Position numbers and translations under genes: made by a program. The notes beneath the pieces were generated by a model that made no database searches, had not been told where the DNA came from, and saw only the letters and a program-made list of their open reading frames with translations. Below, piece after piece: positions 25,262-34,779 of a stretch of DNA of 55,375 nt. How positions within the stretch are numbered: the stretch's first letter is position 1; every line of letters starts with the position of its first letter. Origin of the DNA: Magnetococcales bacterium (GTDB lineage Bacteria; Pseudomonadota; Magnetococcia; Magnetococcales; JADFYX01); assembly GCA_015232365.1 (NCBI GenBank), contig JADFZU010000014.1, positions 1-55,375 on the forward strand, given 5' to 3'.

Positions 25262-25588
25262 TTACTCTTTCTCTAGATACCTCTCTTTATCTCTAGAGAT
25301 TTTTTTCTCCATATTTGCCTGAACTGCCTTGGTAAGGTCAACTCCTGTCTGATTTGCAATACAGCAGAGCACAAACATCACATCGGCCAGTTCATCTTCT
25401 AATGAGCCTTTATTATCGCCTTTTTTAAAATTTTGATCGCCATAAGTTCTTGACATTATTCTGGCAACCTCGCCAACCTCTTCAACTAACTGGGCAAGAT
25501 TGGTAAGTTCAGAAAAATATCCGGCTCCATAAGATTTCACCCATTGGTCAACCTGGTCTTGATACTGTTGTATGGTTGTCTGCTCCAT
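25262..25588 (-). CDS. MazG-like nucleotide pyrophosphohydrolase
   Basis: This is an all-alpha NTP pyrophosphatase of 108 residues. The metal-binding motifs are visible as LVEEVGEVARI (EExxE type) and EDELADVMFVL (ExxD type). The start at 25588 (MEQTTIQQY) follows GGAG and gives the usual family N-terminus. The open frame continues upstream to 25828, but that part runs through a palindromic repeat and lacks family likeness, so it is left out. The product probably clears non-canonical nucleotides. Confidence 0.88.
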   Translation of the reverse strand: MEQTTIQQYQDQVDQWVKSYGAGYFSELTNLAQLVEEVGEVARIMSRTYGDQNFKKGDNKGSLEDELADVMFVLCCIANQTGVDLTKAVQANMEKKISRDKERYLEKE

Positions 25589-25615
25589 GGCGTCTCCTAG
25601 AAAAAAAACGAGGTT

Positions 25616-25723
25616 GAACATAGGGTTGGCAGTTGTTCCAACTTTATTTATGCGGCCTTTTGATTTATACGGCAAACCAATATGTTGCACCATCAACCAA
25701 CGCCCAACTGTCAAATATAGGTT
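25616..25723. repeat. Palindromic intergenic repeat, copy 3 (short form)
   Basis: This ~108-bp imperfect palindrome holds GGCAGTTGTTCCAAC on the left and, on the reverse strand, GACAGTTGGGCGTTGG on the right. The core GGCAAACCAATATGTTGCAC matches the other copies, and the centre TTGATTTATACGG corresponds to TTGATTCACC in copy 1. It lies between the MazG-like gene and the TylF-like gene. Confidence 0.65.
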
Positions 25724-25926
25724 GAAATGGCTGCAGTTCTTGATTTTTGTTCTCCAGGTTGATCTTTTTAAAAGTCTACCCTTTTGATCATGTAAGAGAA
25801 AAGTTAAAATCTGTATAGATTTTATCAAAGGTGTGGTCAGTAGAAACTTTATGCTATATTCACCGACTTCAATATTTTTTATTGCTGACTAATCAATATC
25901 GACTCCAAGCAAAGGTATCAAGCATA

Positions 25927-26703
25927 ATGAAAAAATTTTTAATTCGTATTCTTGAAAAAACACTCTATGAAGTTCTTGATCATTATGTCGTGACGCGGAT
26001 GATGCCTCTGATTAATAAAAGGTTTTTGAATAATAAAATCTTTCACCAGCAGATGAATGCTTGCAACGCAACAGCCAACTATATTAACAAACATCTAAGT
26101 AGCGTACCTTTTTTTGACTCTATAGATGCAACACGTGATTTTGCAGTAAAACAGATCACCTTAACCGGGCAACATCTTGAGTTCGGGGTTCTAACCGGTT
26201 ATTCCACCAATTTTCTGGCAGACCGAATCAAAGGAACCCTTCACGGATTTGACTCCTTCAAGGGTCTGCCGGACGACTGGACCCCAGAGCATCGCAAAGG
26301 AGCTTTTGCCAGGCCGGAAGGGTGGTTGCCTGAGGTTAGGGATAACGTAGAGCTACATGTTGGTTACTATGAAGATAGTCTTCCTGGTTTTGCTGAAAAA
26401 AATCGTCAGCCAATTGCTTTTATGCATATAGATTGTGATCTATACTCCTCGACCAAAACCATTTTCAGGGTATTAGGTGATCTGGTGGTTCCTGGGACTA
26501 TTATTCTTTTTGATGAATATTTTAACGCAATATATTGGCAGGACCATGAGATAAAGGCTTTTCACGAATTTATTCGTGAAAAAAATCTTGGCTATGAATA
26601 TCTCGGCTATGCTGGCGGCAACTTTTGTCAAGCTGTGGTGCGTATTACTGAGCAAGGTAAAGGGCAGCCAGGCTTGGGTGAGACACCTCTATCTCATTAC
26701 TAG
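25927..26703 (+). CDS. TylF-like O-methyltransferase
   Basis: This 258-residue SAM methyltransferase belongs to the macrocin O-methyltransferase (TylF) family, which methylates sugar hydroxyls. Motifs: a SAM-binding LEFGVLTGYSTNFLAD, HGFDSFKGLPDDW, and the metal-binding FMHIDCDLYSST with ILFDEYF. The ATG at 25927 is preferred; the open frame extends 32 codons further upstream without family likeness. It stands alone with a 508-bp gap after it. Such genes often sit in glycan or natural-product clusters; the acylation cassette at 15.8-22.3 kb is the nearest candidate context but is separated by five genes. Confidence 0.85.
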   Translation: MKKFLIRILEKTLYEVLDHYVVTRMMPLINKRFLNNKIFHQQMNACNATANYINKHLSSVPFFDSIDATRDFAVKQITLTGQHLEFGVLTGYSTNFLADRIKGTLHGFDSFKGLPDDWTPEHRKGAFARPEGWLPEVRDNVELHVGYYEDSLPGFAEKNRQPIAFMHIDCDLYSSTKTIFRVLGDLVVPGTIILFDEYFNAIYWQDHEIKAFHEFIREKNLGYEYLGYAGGNFCQAVVRITEQGKGQPGLGETPLSHY

Positions 26704-27211
26704 AAGTTGGCTTGTTTGTAGCCACTAAACTCTCAACTCCATCCGCCGTTTCCAGGTGAAAAAGCTTGGGTATAGCCTATGCTTACCTGGAAGTGGTCAG
26801 TCTATGAAATCTCAATACTTTTTTTGAATTCATAACTTCAACTCCGCTGAGTATACGATAGCCCTAGACTCTACCTCATCTGTGAAGCCATGGATTCAGG
26901 GTATTGGCACATGAAACTTTGGACTGTAGTTTTTTTGGCGGAAAGCTGTTTTTTATGTCAGATATTCCCACTATCAAAAAAATCCCAACACCATTTCTGA
27001 AGTTAATGAAAGTCTGGTTTTGAAGCTTTTCTAAGTTGTGAAAATATTTTCTTAACGAAACCCTTTATAAATATGGATTTTCTAGCTTTTGCTGTTTTTT
27101 TCTGGTTCTTGAGTTTCAATATTGGCAAGTAGGTTGCATTAATAGTTGGCAGCAAGTGAAGAGCAGATCATAAATACATATTGATGAAGTCATGGAGTAG
27201 TTGTAAGAGAA
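26704..27211. other. 508-bp gap without a supported gene
   Basis: Only frames of less than about 30 codons, without good ribosome sites, are seen. One hairpin at 26750-26792 pairs TTCCAGGT with ACCTGGAA, with an inner AAGC/GCTT pair; it lacks a T run. The rest is AT-rich and shows no repeat that I can detect. Confidence 0.5.
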
Positions 27212-27355
27212 ATGGAAAGTCCAATAGTTGTTAGTAAAGGTCGTAAACGGGCAGAGAGCTCAAACAGTTCCGAGGCAAAATTTTTTATTACATTGGGTGC
27301 GATATCTTTTATCTTTACCTTGCTTGTATTAAGAAAAATTATACCTGATTACTGA
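27212..27355 (+). CDS. Possible 47-residue single-span membrane protein
   Basis: A basic N-terminal stretch (KGRKRAESS) is followed by one hydrophobic segment (FFITLGAISFIFTLLVL) and a short basic tail. The ATG at 27212 follows AAGAGA. The topology is plausible for a real small membrane protein, but short frames like this also arise by chance. I do not recognise it. Confidence 0.4.
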   Translation: MESPIVVSKGRKRAESSNSSEAKFFITLGAISFIFTLLVLRKIIPDY

Positions 27356-27452
27356 GCAAACTTTTTTACAAATAAAGCTGGACTAATACTGTTGTTTTCG
27401 GTTCAGTCGGTTTGTTTAAACAACATATATAATTTTGATGAGGGTAAATATT

Positions 27453-27602
27453 ATGGGTAAATTCTTTCGTGGAGGCAGTAGCTTGTTAATCCCTGCTATA
27501 GCAGAGGTTGGTTGGCTTCGTAGTTTGCTGTGGCGTTGGGAGTCTGATAGTAGAGGCGATATTTCAATGGCGGAACGTATGAACTGTGGAGTTCCAGCTT
27601 AG
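27453..27602 (+). CDS. Possible 49-residue small protein
   Basis: The frame runs from ATG 27453, preceded by GAGGGT, to TAG at 27600. It encodes a basic N-terminus (GKFFRGGSS), a hydrophobic/Trp-rich middle (EVGWLRSLLWRWE) and the end MNCGVPA. The stop codon lies in the loop of a hairpin (27592-27611). I do not recognise it. Confidence 0.4.
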   Translation: MGKFFRGGSSLLIPAIAEVGWLRSLLWRWESDSRGDISMAERMNCGVPA

Positions 27603-27611
27603 AAGCTGGAA
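27592..27611 (+). other. Hairpin around the stop codon of the 49-residue gene
   Basis: TTCCAGCTT (27592-27600) and AAGCTGGAA (27603-27611) are perfect inverted repeats separated by 2 nt, so the practical loop includes the TAG stop. No T run follows. Confidence 0.45.
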
Positions 27612-27657
27612 GTAGAAATTATATAATGTTTGTAGTTTTAAAAAAAGGAATAGGGCA

Positions 27658-27861
27658 ATGACTTCAGCTGAATTACGTGTTGCAGGAGCACGTCTATATG
27701 GTAATGGATTGATCAACCGTGTTTATATCCGGGCTTTAGCTAAAGATCTTGAAACACCAGAATCCATTGTTCGCCAATGGTGGTATGGGCTTCTTCCTGG
27801 TATCCCAAGCGAAACCAGCACTACTATCGATAGCATCAAAAATGAGAGAGGACGCTTCTAA
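27658..27861 (+). CDS. Small helix-turn-helix-like protein, phage-type
   Basis: The 67-residue protein has the form of a short DNA-binding domain common in phage and proteobacterial genes. AGARLYGNGLINRVYIRALAKDLE is followed by TPESIVRQWWYGLLPGIP, where ESIVRQWW would be the recognition helix and GLLPGIP the following turn. The ATG at 27658 has a good AGGAATAGGG site. It may regulate the neighbouring tiny genes or be a prophage remnant. Assignment is by pattern only. Confidence 0.65.
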   Translation: MTSAELRVAGARLYGNGLINRVYIRALAKDLETPESIVRQWWYGLLPGIPSETSTTIDSIKNERGRF

Positions 27862-28028
27862 TGAATTTCTGCAAACTCAACCCAACAATTTTGTTCCCAA
27901 AAGGTGGAAGAAGATTACCTCCGGTCAGTCAGCCAATGGACCCATCCCCTGTAAGAGCTAACTCTTCCCGTTCTTTTGCAGAGTCTCAGCGACCAAAAAA
28001 GCGATATCAAGACTTTGCGCGGCATTGA
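27861..28028 (+). CDS. Possible 55-residue product overlapping the HTH gene and aroG
   Basis: An ATG overlaps the HTH gene stop (TAATG) and opens a 55-codon frame rich in Pro, Ser and Arg. The last 71 bp lie antisense over the 3' end of aroG, so part of the frame is probably accidental. Reported with low confidence because the overlapping start is suggestive. Confidence 0.22.
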   Translation: MNFCKLNPTILFPKGGRRLPPVSQPMDPSPVRANSSRSFAESQRPKKRYQDFARH

Positions 28029-29316
28029 GTCTAGGGTCACAGGTGGTTTCATAACGGTCTTTTAGATCTTCTTCAAGAACCTCCAAGGAGCCGCCAACAC
28101 ACTCGGTAACGTTGTCGCCAGTCAACTCAAAATGGACTCCGCCAGGTATGGTTCCTTCAGACTGGTGGATGCTAAAGAAGCTGTTTATCTCTTTTAAAAT
28201 GTGGTTAATTGATCTGGTTTTCAGACCCGATGGTGATGAGTAGGTGTTGCCATGCATCGGGTCGCAACTCCAGATAATCTCCCGTCCTTCTTTATCAATA
28301 GAGCGGAGCATTGTCGGCAGGGCTTCTGCAATTTTTTCGTGACCAAAACGACAGATAAAGGTCAGGCGACCCGGTTCGTTATTTGGATTTAGACGGTCAC
28401 AGAGACCGAGGATATCATCAGCAGTAGCTGTCGGTCCTAGCTTTACCCCAACGGGGTTTTTAACACCGCTTAGAAATTCGACATGAGCACCATCAATCTG
28501 TCTGGTCCGTTCACCAATCCATAACATATGTGCAGAGCAGTCATAAAAATCACCGGTTAGTGAATCCCGACGGGTGAGTGCACTTTCATACTCCAAGATA
28601 AGAGCTTCATGGCTGGTGAAATATTCAATTTCATGGATTGCCGGGGTGTTTGCGGCATTGATACCCATTACCTTCATAAACTGCAACGCTTCGCTAAGCC
28701 GGTCTGCCAGCTCTTTATAACGCTGTCCCTGGGAGCTTTTTGCTACAAAGTCCAAATTCCATTCGTGGAGTTGGTTCAGGTCGGCATAACCACCGCTAGT
28801 CATCGCACGGAGTAGATTTAATGTACTTGCTGATTGAAAGTATGCTCGCTCAAGACGGGCTGGATCTGGCAGGCGGGCCTCTTTGGAAAAATCAGGATCA
28901 TTAACAGATTCACCACGGAAGCTAGGAAGTGAGACTCCGTCTACCACCTCCATTGGGCTAGAGCGTGGTTTGGCAAACTGCCCGGCTATGCGGCCTACTT
29001 TGACCACAGGTTTGTTTAGCCCCTTGGTCAATATAATAGCCATCTGCAACAGTACTTTTAACTTATCACGGATGGAGTCGGCACTGAAGTTGTTAAATGA
29101 CTCTGCACAATCACCACCTTGGAGCAGAAAAGCCTCACCTTTTGCAACTTTAGCAAGATGCTGTTTCAATGAACGCACTTCACCAGCAAATACCAAAGGC
29201 GGATAGATGCATAAATCTTTGCTCGTCTTTTCCAAAGCAGCTTTATCCGGCCATTCTGGTTGTTGAAGGGCGGAGTGTTGTTTCCAAGAGTTGGGGTACC
29301 AATTATTGTCTGCCAC
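27958..29316 (-). CDS. aroG: Class II DAHP synthase
   Basis: 3-deoxy-D-arabino-heptulosonate 7-phosphate synthase joins PEP and erythrose 4-phosphate, the entry step to aromatic amino acids. This is the plant-type (class II) enzyme, 452 residues. Visible signatures are LLQGGDCAESF near residue 82, KPRSSPMEV, the metal and substrate segment DPMHGNTYS, and GGVHFELTGDNVTECVGG. The GTG at 29316 follows AGGAAG. It converges on the small HTH gene region and follows glnD on the same strand, 97 bp downstream. Confidence 0.95.
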   Translation of the reverse strand: MADNNWYPNSWKQHSALQQPEWPDKAALEKTSKDLCIYPPLVFAGEVRSLKQHLAKVAKGEAFLLQGGDCAESFNNFSADSIRDKLKVLLQMAIILTKGLNKPVVKVGRIAGQFAKPRSSPMEVVDGVSLPSFRGESVNDPDFSKEARLPDPARLERAYFQSASTLNLLRAMTSGGYADLNQLHEWNLDFVAKSSQGQRYKELADRLSEALQFMKVMGINAANTPAIHEIEYFTSHEALILEYESALTRRDSLTGDFYDCSAHMLWIGERTRQIDGAHVEFLSGVKNPVGVKLGPTATADDILGLCDRLNPNNEPGRLTFICRFGHEKIAEALPTMLRSIDKEGREIIWSCDPMHGNTYSSPSGLKTRSINHILKEINSFFSIHQSEGTIPGGVHFELTGDNVTECVGGSLEVLEEDLKDRYETTCDPRLNAAQSLDIAFLVAETLQKNGKS

Positions 29317-29413
29317 GTCAGAAGGCTTCCTTTCTAGGGTTGCAAGTTGTCAATCCCAACAATAACCTCTTTTTCTCTCTGTTGCCATGGAGATTTGTGA
29401 AAATATCTCTGCA

Positions 29414-32149
29414 TTATTCCAGTTTTTCCAAAGTCTCTTGGAGATTTTTCGAGACGCTCTCTATTTTTCTATCGTTAAGTTTAAGTCCGAACAGATCTTT
29501 TAAATAAAAAACATCAACGGCTTTTTCACCATAACTAGATATTTTAGCAGTTAAAATTTGTATGCCATGCTTTTGTAGAACACTGGTGATAGCGTAAAGT
29601 AGACCAATCCGGTCCATAGCTGTCACTTCAAGAAGGGTGAAGGTCTCAAAACTGTTGTCGATTCTAACGGTAACAGGAACCCGAAAATGTTTGGGTTTGT
29701 TTTCAGTTTTGGTGGTTTTAGCGAGCAGGTCGTCTATCCTGGTTTTACCTTCTAGCAGTGAAAGTAGGGTTTTTTCAATCCGGTCCAGACGGCGTTGGTT
29801 CTGGACGGCTTTACCCTGGGTGTTTTGAAAGATAAAAATATCCAGGGCCATACCATCTTTGGAGGTGGTAATATTTGCTGAGAGAATATTGGTTCCTTCC
29901 GCAGCTAAAACTCCAGAGATATTTGCCATCAATCCATGATGGTCCTGGGTGTGCAGCAGAAGCTCCGTGGTGTCTGAGTCAGGCTCTTTGCGGAAAATAA
30001 TAGCCAGTGGCTTATCTTTATATGGATGCAGAGAGATAAAATGCTCGGCAAGGGTCTTGGCATCATAGTGAAGAAAATAGTCTGTAGAGAAACGGTTGAA
30101 ATGGCTGTCTAGCACATTTTGGGGGTAATCTTTGGCAAGGATGTTAATAGCATCTCTTTTTCTCTTGTTTGCTTGTAGAACCATTCCTTCTGGTTTGAAC
30201 TCGCCTTTTTCCAACGCTTCCAAGGCTAAATTATATAGTTGGCGGAGCAGGGAGGCTTTCCATGGGGTCCAGACACCGGGGCCAACTGCTTGAATGTCAG
30301 CAATTGTTAATACCAACAAAAGCTTAAGGTTTTTTACGCTGCCAATTTCAGCAACAAACCTGGCCACAGTTTCAGGATCGCCAATATCCATCCTAAAAGC
30401 GGTGCGGGAGAATATCAGATGTTTTTGCACCAGCCATACTACTCTGGCTGTGTCTGCTCCAGACATATTCAGCCTGCGACATATGTTCCCTGCAATAACA
30501 GCCCCTCTGTCCTGATGGTTTCCACCTCTGCCTTTGGCGATATCGTGCAACAGCACGCCAAGAATCAAGACCAGGGGGTCACGTATGTTCTCCATAATCT
30601 GCGTGGCTAATGGCAGTTCGGCAGCACAGACTTTCCTTTTTATTTTACGTAACGCTTCAACAGCTTGCAGGGTGTGCTCATCAACGGTGAAGATATGAAA
30701 CAGATCGTGTTGAGATTGACCTATAATCCTGCCAAATTCAGGAATGTAGCGACCTAGAACACCACTGGCACTCATTCGCCGCAGCACCCAGGCAACAGCT
30801 CTGTCGTTGCGGAGCATTTTAATGAACAGTTCGGCATGTTCTGGGTCTTTCCGAAAATTTTTATCAATCAGACTCAGATTATTGGCGATGAGACGCATTG
30901 ATTCGGGGTGGATAGGTTTGATGTGCCGTTGGGCAACTTCAAAGATTTTCAGGAGTAGGGTGGGGTTGTTAACAAAAGCTTCAGAGTTTGACACCGTCAC
31001 TTTTCCGCCAACCTGTAAAAAGTTTTTTTCCAGGCGGCGTCGGTTCCACCAATGGCGGTTTCTATGCTCTTCTTGATAGTTGCGTAGAAAGACCATAGAT
31101 AGGTTGCCAACCTGTCTGGCAACCTGATAATTTCTTCGCATAAACTGCTCGACACCACGAAACCCCGGGCGATCTTTGTAACCAAACTCCTCAGCAATTT
31201 CTAATTGATATTGGAATGTTAGCCGATCTTCACGACGGTTTGCCCGGTAGTGCAGGGCGTTACGGACCCGGCGAAGATATTCTCGGCTGCGGATAAAAAC
31301 CCGGTACTCCTCCTCGGTGATGACTCCTTGCGGTATTAGCTCTCTGACATTATCTACCTTAAAACGATATTTGGATATCCAGAAAAATGTTTGTATATCC
31401 CGCAGACCTCCAGGATTCTCTTTAATGTTTGGTTCCAGGTAGAAATGGGTGTTGCCAAATTTTTCATGGCGTTTACTTTGTTCAAGAAGTTTAGCCCGGA
31501 GAAATCCCCCTGGATCTTTGTCTAGAACTTTGTTAAATAATATTTTTTTGTACTTTTCGAAAAGCTCGTTGTCACCGGCAAGAAAGCGTGATTCCAGCAT
31601 TGATGTACGAATTTCTAAATCTTGGCGTGCCTGTTGCACACATTCATCAATTGTCCGTACTGCATGGCCGATATCCAGACCGAGGTCCCAGAGGCAGTAG
31701 AGCAACCTCTCCACGCTCTCCTCTTGGCTTTTGCTAACCTCATCAGGGAGAAGGAAAAGAAGATCGATATCTGAAAATGGGGCTAGCTCTCCCCGGCCAT
31801 AACCACCGGTAGCCAGCAAGGAGAAAGGTTGCTTTTTTGGTGTGAAGTTAAACAGATTATAGATTCGCTGGAGTATCGCATCAATCAACATAGCCCGGCC
31901 TTCGACAATATACTGGCCTGAGGCTCTGGCTAAATGGAGGCGGTGAAATTTGTTCTGTCCGGTACCAAGGGCGATCCGAAAAATGGCGATAAGTTGCTGC
32001 CGTTGGATCTGAGATATGTTTTTTGAGTTCCCGTCATTGGTAATCTCACTAATTTTTCGGTCCAGGCCAATGGAGTCGAATAGATCTTGAATTCTATAAG
32101 AGTTAGTTGCACTCGAGGTTGATGAGTTATTGTTTGTAATATTAATCAC
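29414..32149 (-). CDS. glnD: PII uridylyltransferase / uridylyl-removing enzyme
   Basis: GlnD senses glutamine and adds or removes UMP on PII proteins. The 911-residue protein shows the nucleotidyltransferase motif GGYGRGELAPFSDIDLLFL (about 115-133), the HD hydrolase motif LLHDIAKGRGGNHQ in the middle, and two C-terminal ACT domains (LLLHTQDHHGLMANISGVLA and LLEVTAMDRIGLLYAITSVL). The start is a GTG at 32149. It is divergent from mreB across a 160-bp gap. Confidence 0.97.
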   Translation of the reverse strand: MINITNNNSSTSSATNSYRIQDLFDSIGLDRKISEITNDGNSKNISQIQRQQLIAIFRIALGTGQNKFHRLHLARASGQYIVEGRAMLIDAILQRIYNLFNFTPKKQPFSLLATGGYGRGELAPFSDIDLLFLLPDEVSKSQEESVERLLYCLWDLGLDIGHAVRTIDECVQQARQDLEIRTSMLESRFLAGDNELFEKYKKILFNKVLDKDPGGFLRAKLLEQSKRHEKFGNTHFYLEPNIKENPGGLRDIQTFFWISKYRFKVDNVRELIPQGVITEEEYRVFIRSREYLRRVRNALHYRANRREDRLTFQYQLEIAEEFGYKDRPGFRGVEQFMRRNYQVARQVGNLSMVFLRNYQEEHRNRHWWNRRRLEKNFLQVGGKVTVSNSEAFVNNPTLLLKIFEVAQRHIKPIHPESMRLIANNLSLIDKNFRKDPEHAELFIKMLRNDRAVAWVLRRMSASGVLGRYIPEFGRIIGQSQHDLFHIFTVDEHTLQAVEALRKIKRKVCAAELPLATQIMENIRDPLVLILGVLLHDIAKGRGGNHQDRGAVIAGNICRRLNMSGADTARVVWLVQKHLIFSRTAFRMDIGDPETVARFVAEIGSVKNLKLLLVLTIADIQAVGPGVWTPWKASLLRQLYNLALEALEKGEFKPEGMVLQANKRKRDAINILAKDYPQNVLDSHFNRFSTDYFLHYDAKTLAEHFISLHPYKDKPLAIIFRKEPDSDTTELLLHTQDHHGLMANISGVLAAEGTNILSANITTSKDGMALDIFIFQNTQGKAVQNQRRLDRIEKTLLSLLEGKTRIDDLLAKTTKTENKPKHFRVPVTVRIDNSFETFTLLEVTAMDRIGLLYAITSVLQKHGIQILTAKISSYGEKAVDVFYLKDLFGLKLNDRKIESVSKNLQETLEKLE

Positions 32150-32294
32150 AAGGTTGACGTCCTTAACTTGAAGGCGTTGTTGGTGGCGTGGTATTATCCT
32201 CGGCCCTTAGACCAAGGATTTCTTGGAGAACTCTAGCATAATTATGGGTTCAACGTATAGTGATTGGTTCCTTAAGGATGGTGTTTAACAGTAA

Positions 32295-33353
<1,059 letters not shown>

Positions 33354-33403
33354 TTTTTCTGACTAATCTAGATTAATGAGACGTCCTGGCTAAAGGTTGG
33401 TTC

Positions 33404-34288
33404 ATGGTAGAGCTTTTTGCCCTTTTCAAACACTATCGCAACGGTATAGTTGCATTCTTGGTATTGACAGTTGCCATTGTTTTAATGCTCTCTCTGCACT
33501 CTTCTGAATTTGACCGCAACGATGTGGTCAGTGGTCGCATTCTCGATGTAGTTGGTCCTGTACAGCGACTTGTTCTTGCTCCGTTGGTTACCTACCGCCA
33601 GATACAAACCCGTATTTCCGAACTAAAACAGCTTGACCTGGATAACCGTAAGATGCAGGCAGAACTGCAAAAATTACGTCCTTTAGGTAGCCGTTTGGAA
33701 GAGCTGAAGCAGGAGAATGAACGCCTGCATAAACTGCTTAAAATTCCTTTTGATCCAGATTATCACCGTATGTCTGCCCGTGTGGTCGGTGATAGCTCTT
33801 CAGCTTTTGCACGTTCGTTGATCATTAATGCTGGAAAGGCAGAAGGAGTTTTTGTCAATGCCATTGTGGTCGTGCCTGAAGGAGTCTTGGGAAGGGTGGT
33901 TATGGTTGGGCCTCACACATCTCTTGTTATCACCTTGCTTGACCTAAACTCTAGAGTTCCAGTTCTGGTACAGCGGAGTAGGGTCAGGGGGATTGCCGCC
34001 GGTTTTAATAGCCGGAAACTGCACATGGAGTTTGTTTCACATGAGGCTGATGTTAAGGTTGACGATCTTATTGTTACCTCCGGTACTGGTGAAGGTTTTC
34101 CCAAAGGGTTGGTTGTTGGAAGGGTGGAGAAGGTAGGCAGTGGTAGTAGCGGTCTGTTTAAGAAGTTAGTAGTTAAACCGGCGGTTGATTTTGACCATAT
34201 TGAGAATGTGGCAATCTTTATGGTTCCGTCCAGATACAGCGTCGATAAGAGTTTTGATTGGGATTCTGGCCTGGCAGAAGAGCCTTGA
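33404..34288 (+). CDS. mreC: Rod-shape protein MreC
   Basis: MreC is a membrane-anchored periplasmic scaffold of the elongasome. It has 294 residues, with one N-terminal membrane segment (about 14-30), a coiled coil (about 65-110, ELKQLDLDNRKMQAELQ) and a beta-rich C-terminal domain (LIINAGKAEGVFVNA, VVPEGVLGRVVMVG). It lies 50 bp after mreB, and mreD starts within its last codon. Confidence 0.96.
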   Translation: MVELFALFKHYRNGIVAFLVLTVAIVLMLSLHSSEFDRNDVVSGRILDVVGPVQRLVLAPLVTYRQIQTRISELKQLDLDNRKMQAELQKLRPLGSRLEELKQENERLHKLLKIPFDPDYHRMSARVVGDSSSAFARSLIINAGKAEGVFVNAIVVVPEGVLGRVVMVGPHTSLVITLLDLNSRVPVLVQRSRVRGIAAGFNSRKLHMEFVSHEADVKVDDLIVTSGTGEGFPKGLVVGRVEKVGSGSSGLFKKLVVKPAVDFDHIENVAIFMVPSRYSVDKSFDWDSGLAEEP

Positions 34289-34779
34289 TTTCACCATTGC
34301 TTATTCCGTGGGTTCCGGCTTTCACAGTCTGGCTTGCCATGGTGCTGCAAGAGTTGTCCCTGCCCTATACCGCTTGGTCGGTTTTCCGTCCTGATTTAGT
34401 CCTTATCTCTCTCTTCTACTGGCGGTTGTACCGTTCAGATCTTTGTGGGCCGGTCTTGGCTTTTATCGCTGGACTGCTCCTTGATGTCATATCCGGTTCT
34501 CCACTTGGTTTGAACGCTTTTTCCAAGGTTGTTATTGTTCTGCTTGTAGGCCATTTTAGTATACGTCTCAGAGCTGCAGAATTTTTGCACCTGCTACCGG
34601 TGATTTTACTGTTGGTGGTTTTGGATATGTTTATTCAACTGTTTTTTTTCGCAATTTTGCATGATAATGCTGCTTATATGCCGTTCTTTATTGGTCGTCC
34701 TGTAGCCACAATGCTGGTGATGCCCTTGGTGGTTGCAATTCTGATTCATATCCATAAATCATGGCTGGAGTATAGCTGA
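34285..34779 (+). CDS. mreD: Rod-shape protein MreD
   Basis: MreD is a small polytopic protein with about five membrane segments over 164 residues, as usual for the family. FRPDLVLISLFYW and LAFIAGLLLDVISGSPLG match MreD. The TTG at 34285 overlaps the mreC stop as TTGA and follows AGAAGAG; an in-frame TTG at 34258 would add nine residues inside mreC. Its stop overlaps the mrdA ATG as TGATG. Confidence 0.92.
   Translation: MISPLLIPWVPAFTVWLAMVLQELSLPYTAWSVFRPDLVLISLFYWRLYRSDLCGPVLAFIAGLLLDVISGSPLGLNAFSKVVIVLLVGHFSIRLRAAEFLHLLPVILLLVVLDMFIQLFFFAILHDNAAYMPFFIGRPVATMLVMPLVVAILIHIHKSWLEYS

Noticed and set aside
25589-25828. N-terminal 80-residue extension of the MazG-like protein
   Set aside because: The extension runs through palindromic repeat copy 3 and has no family likeness; a good start with GGAG lies at 25588.
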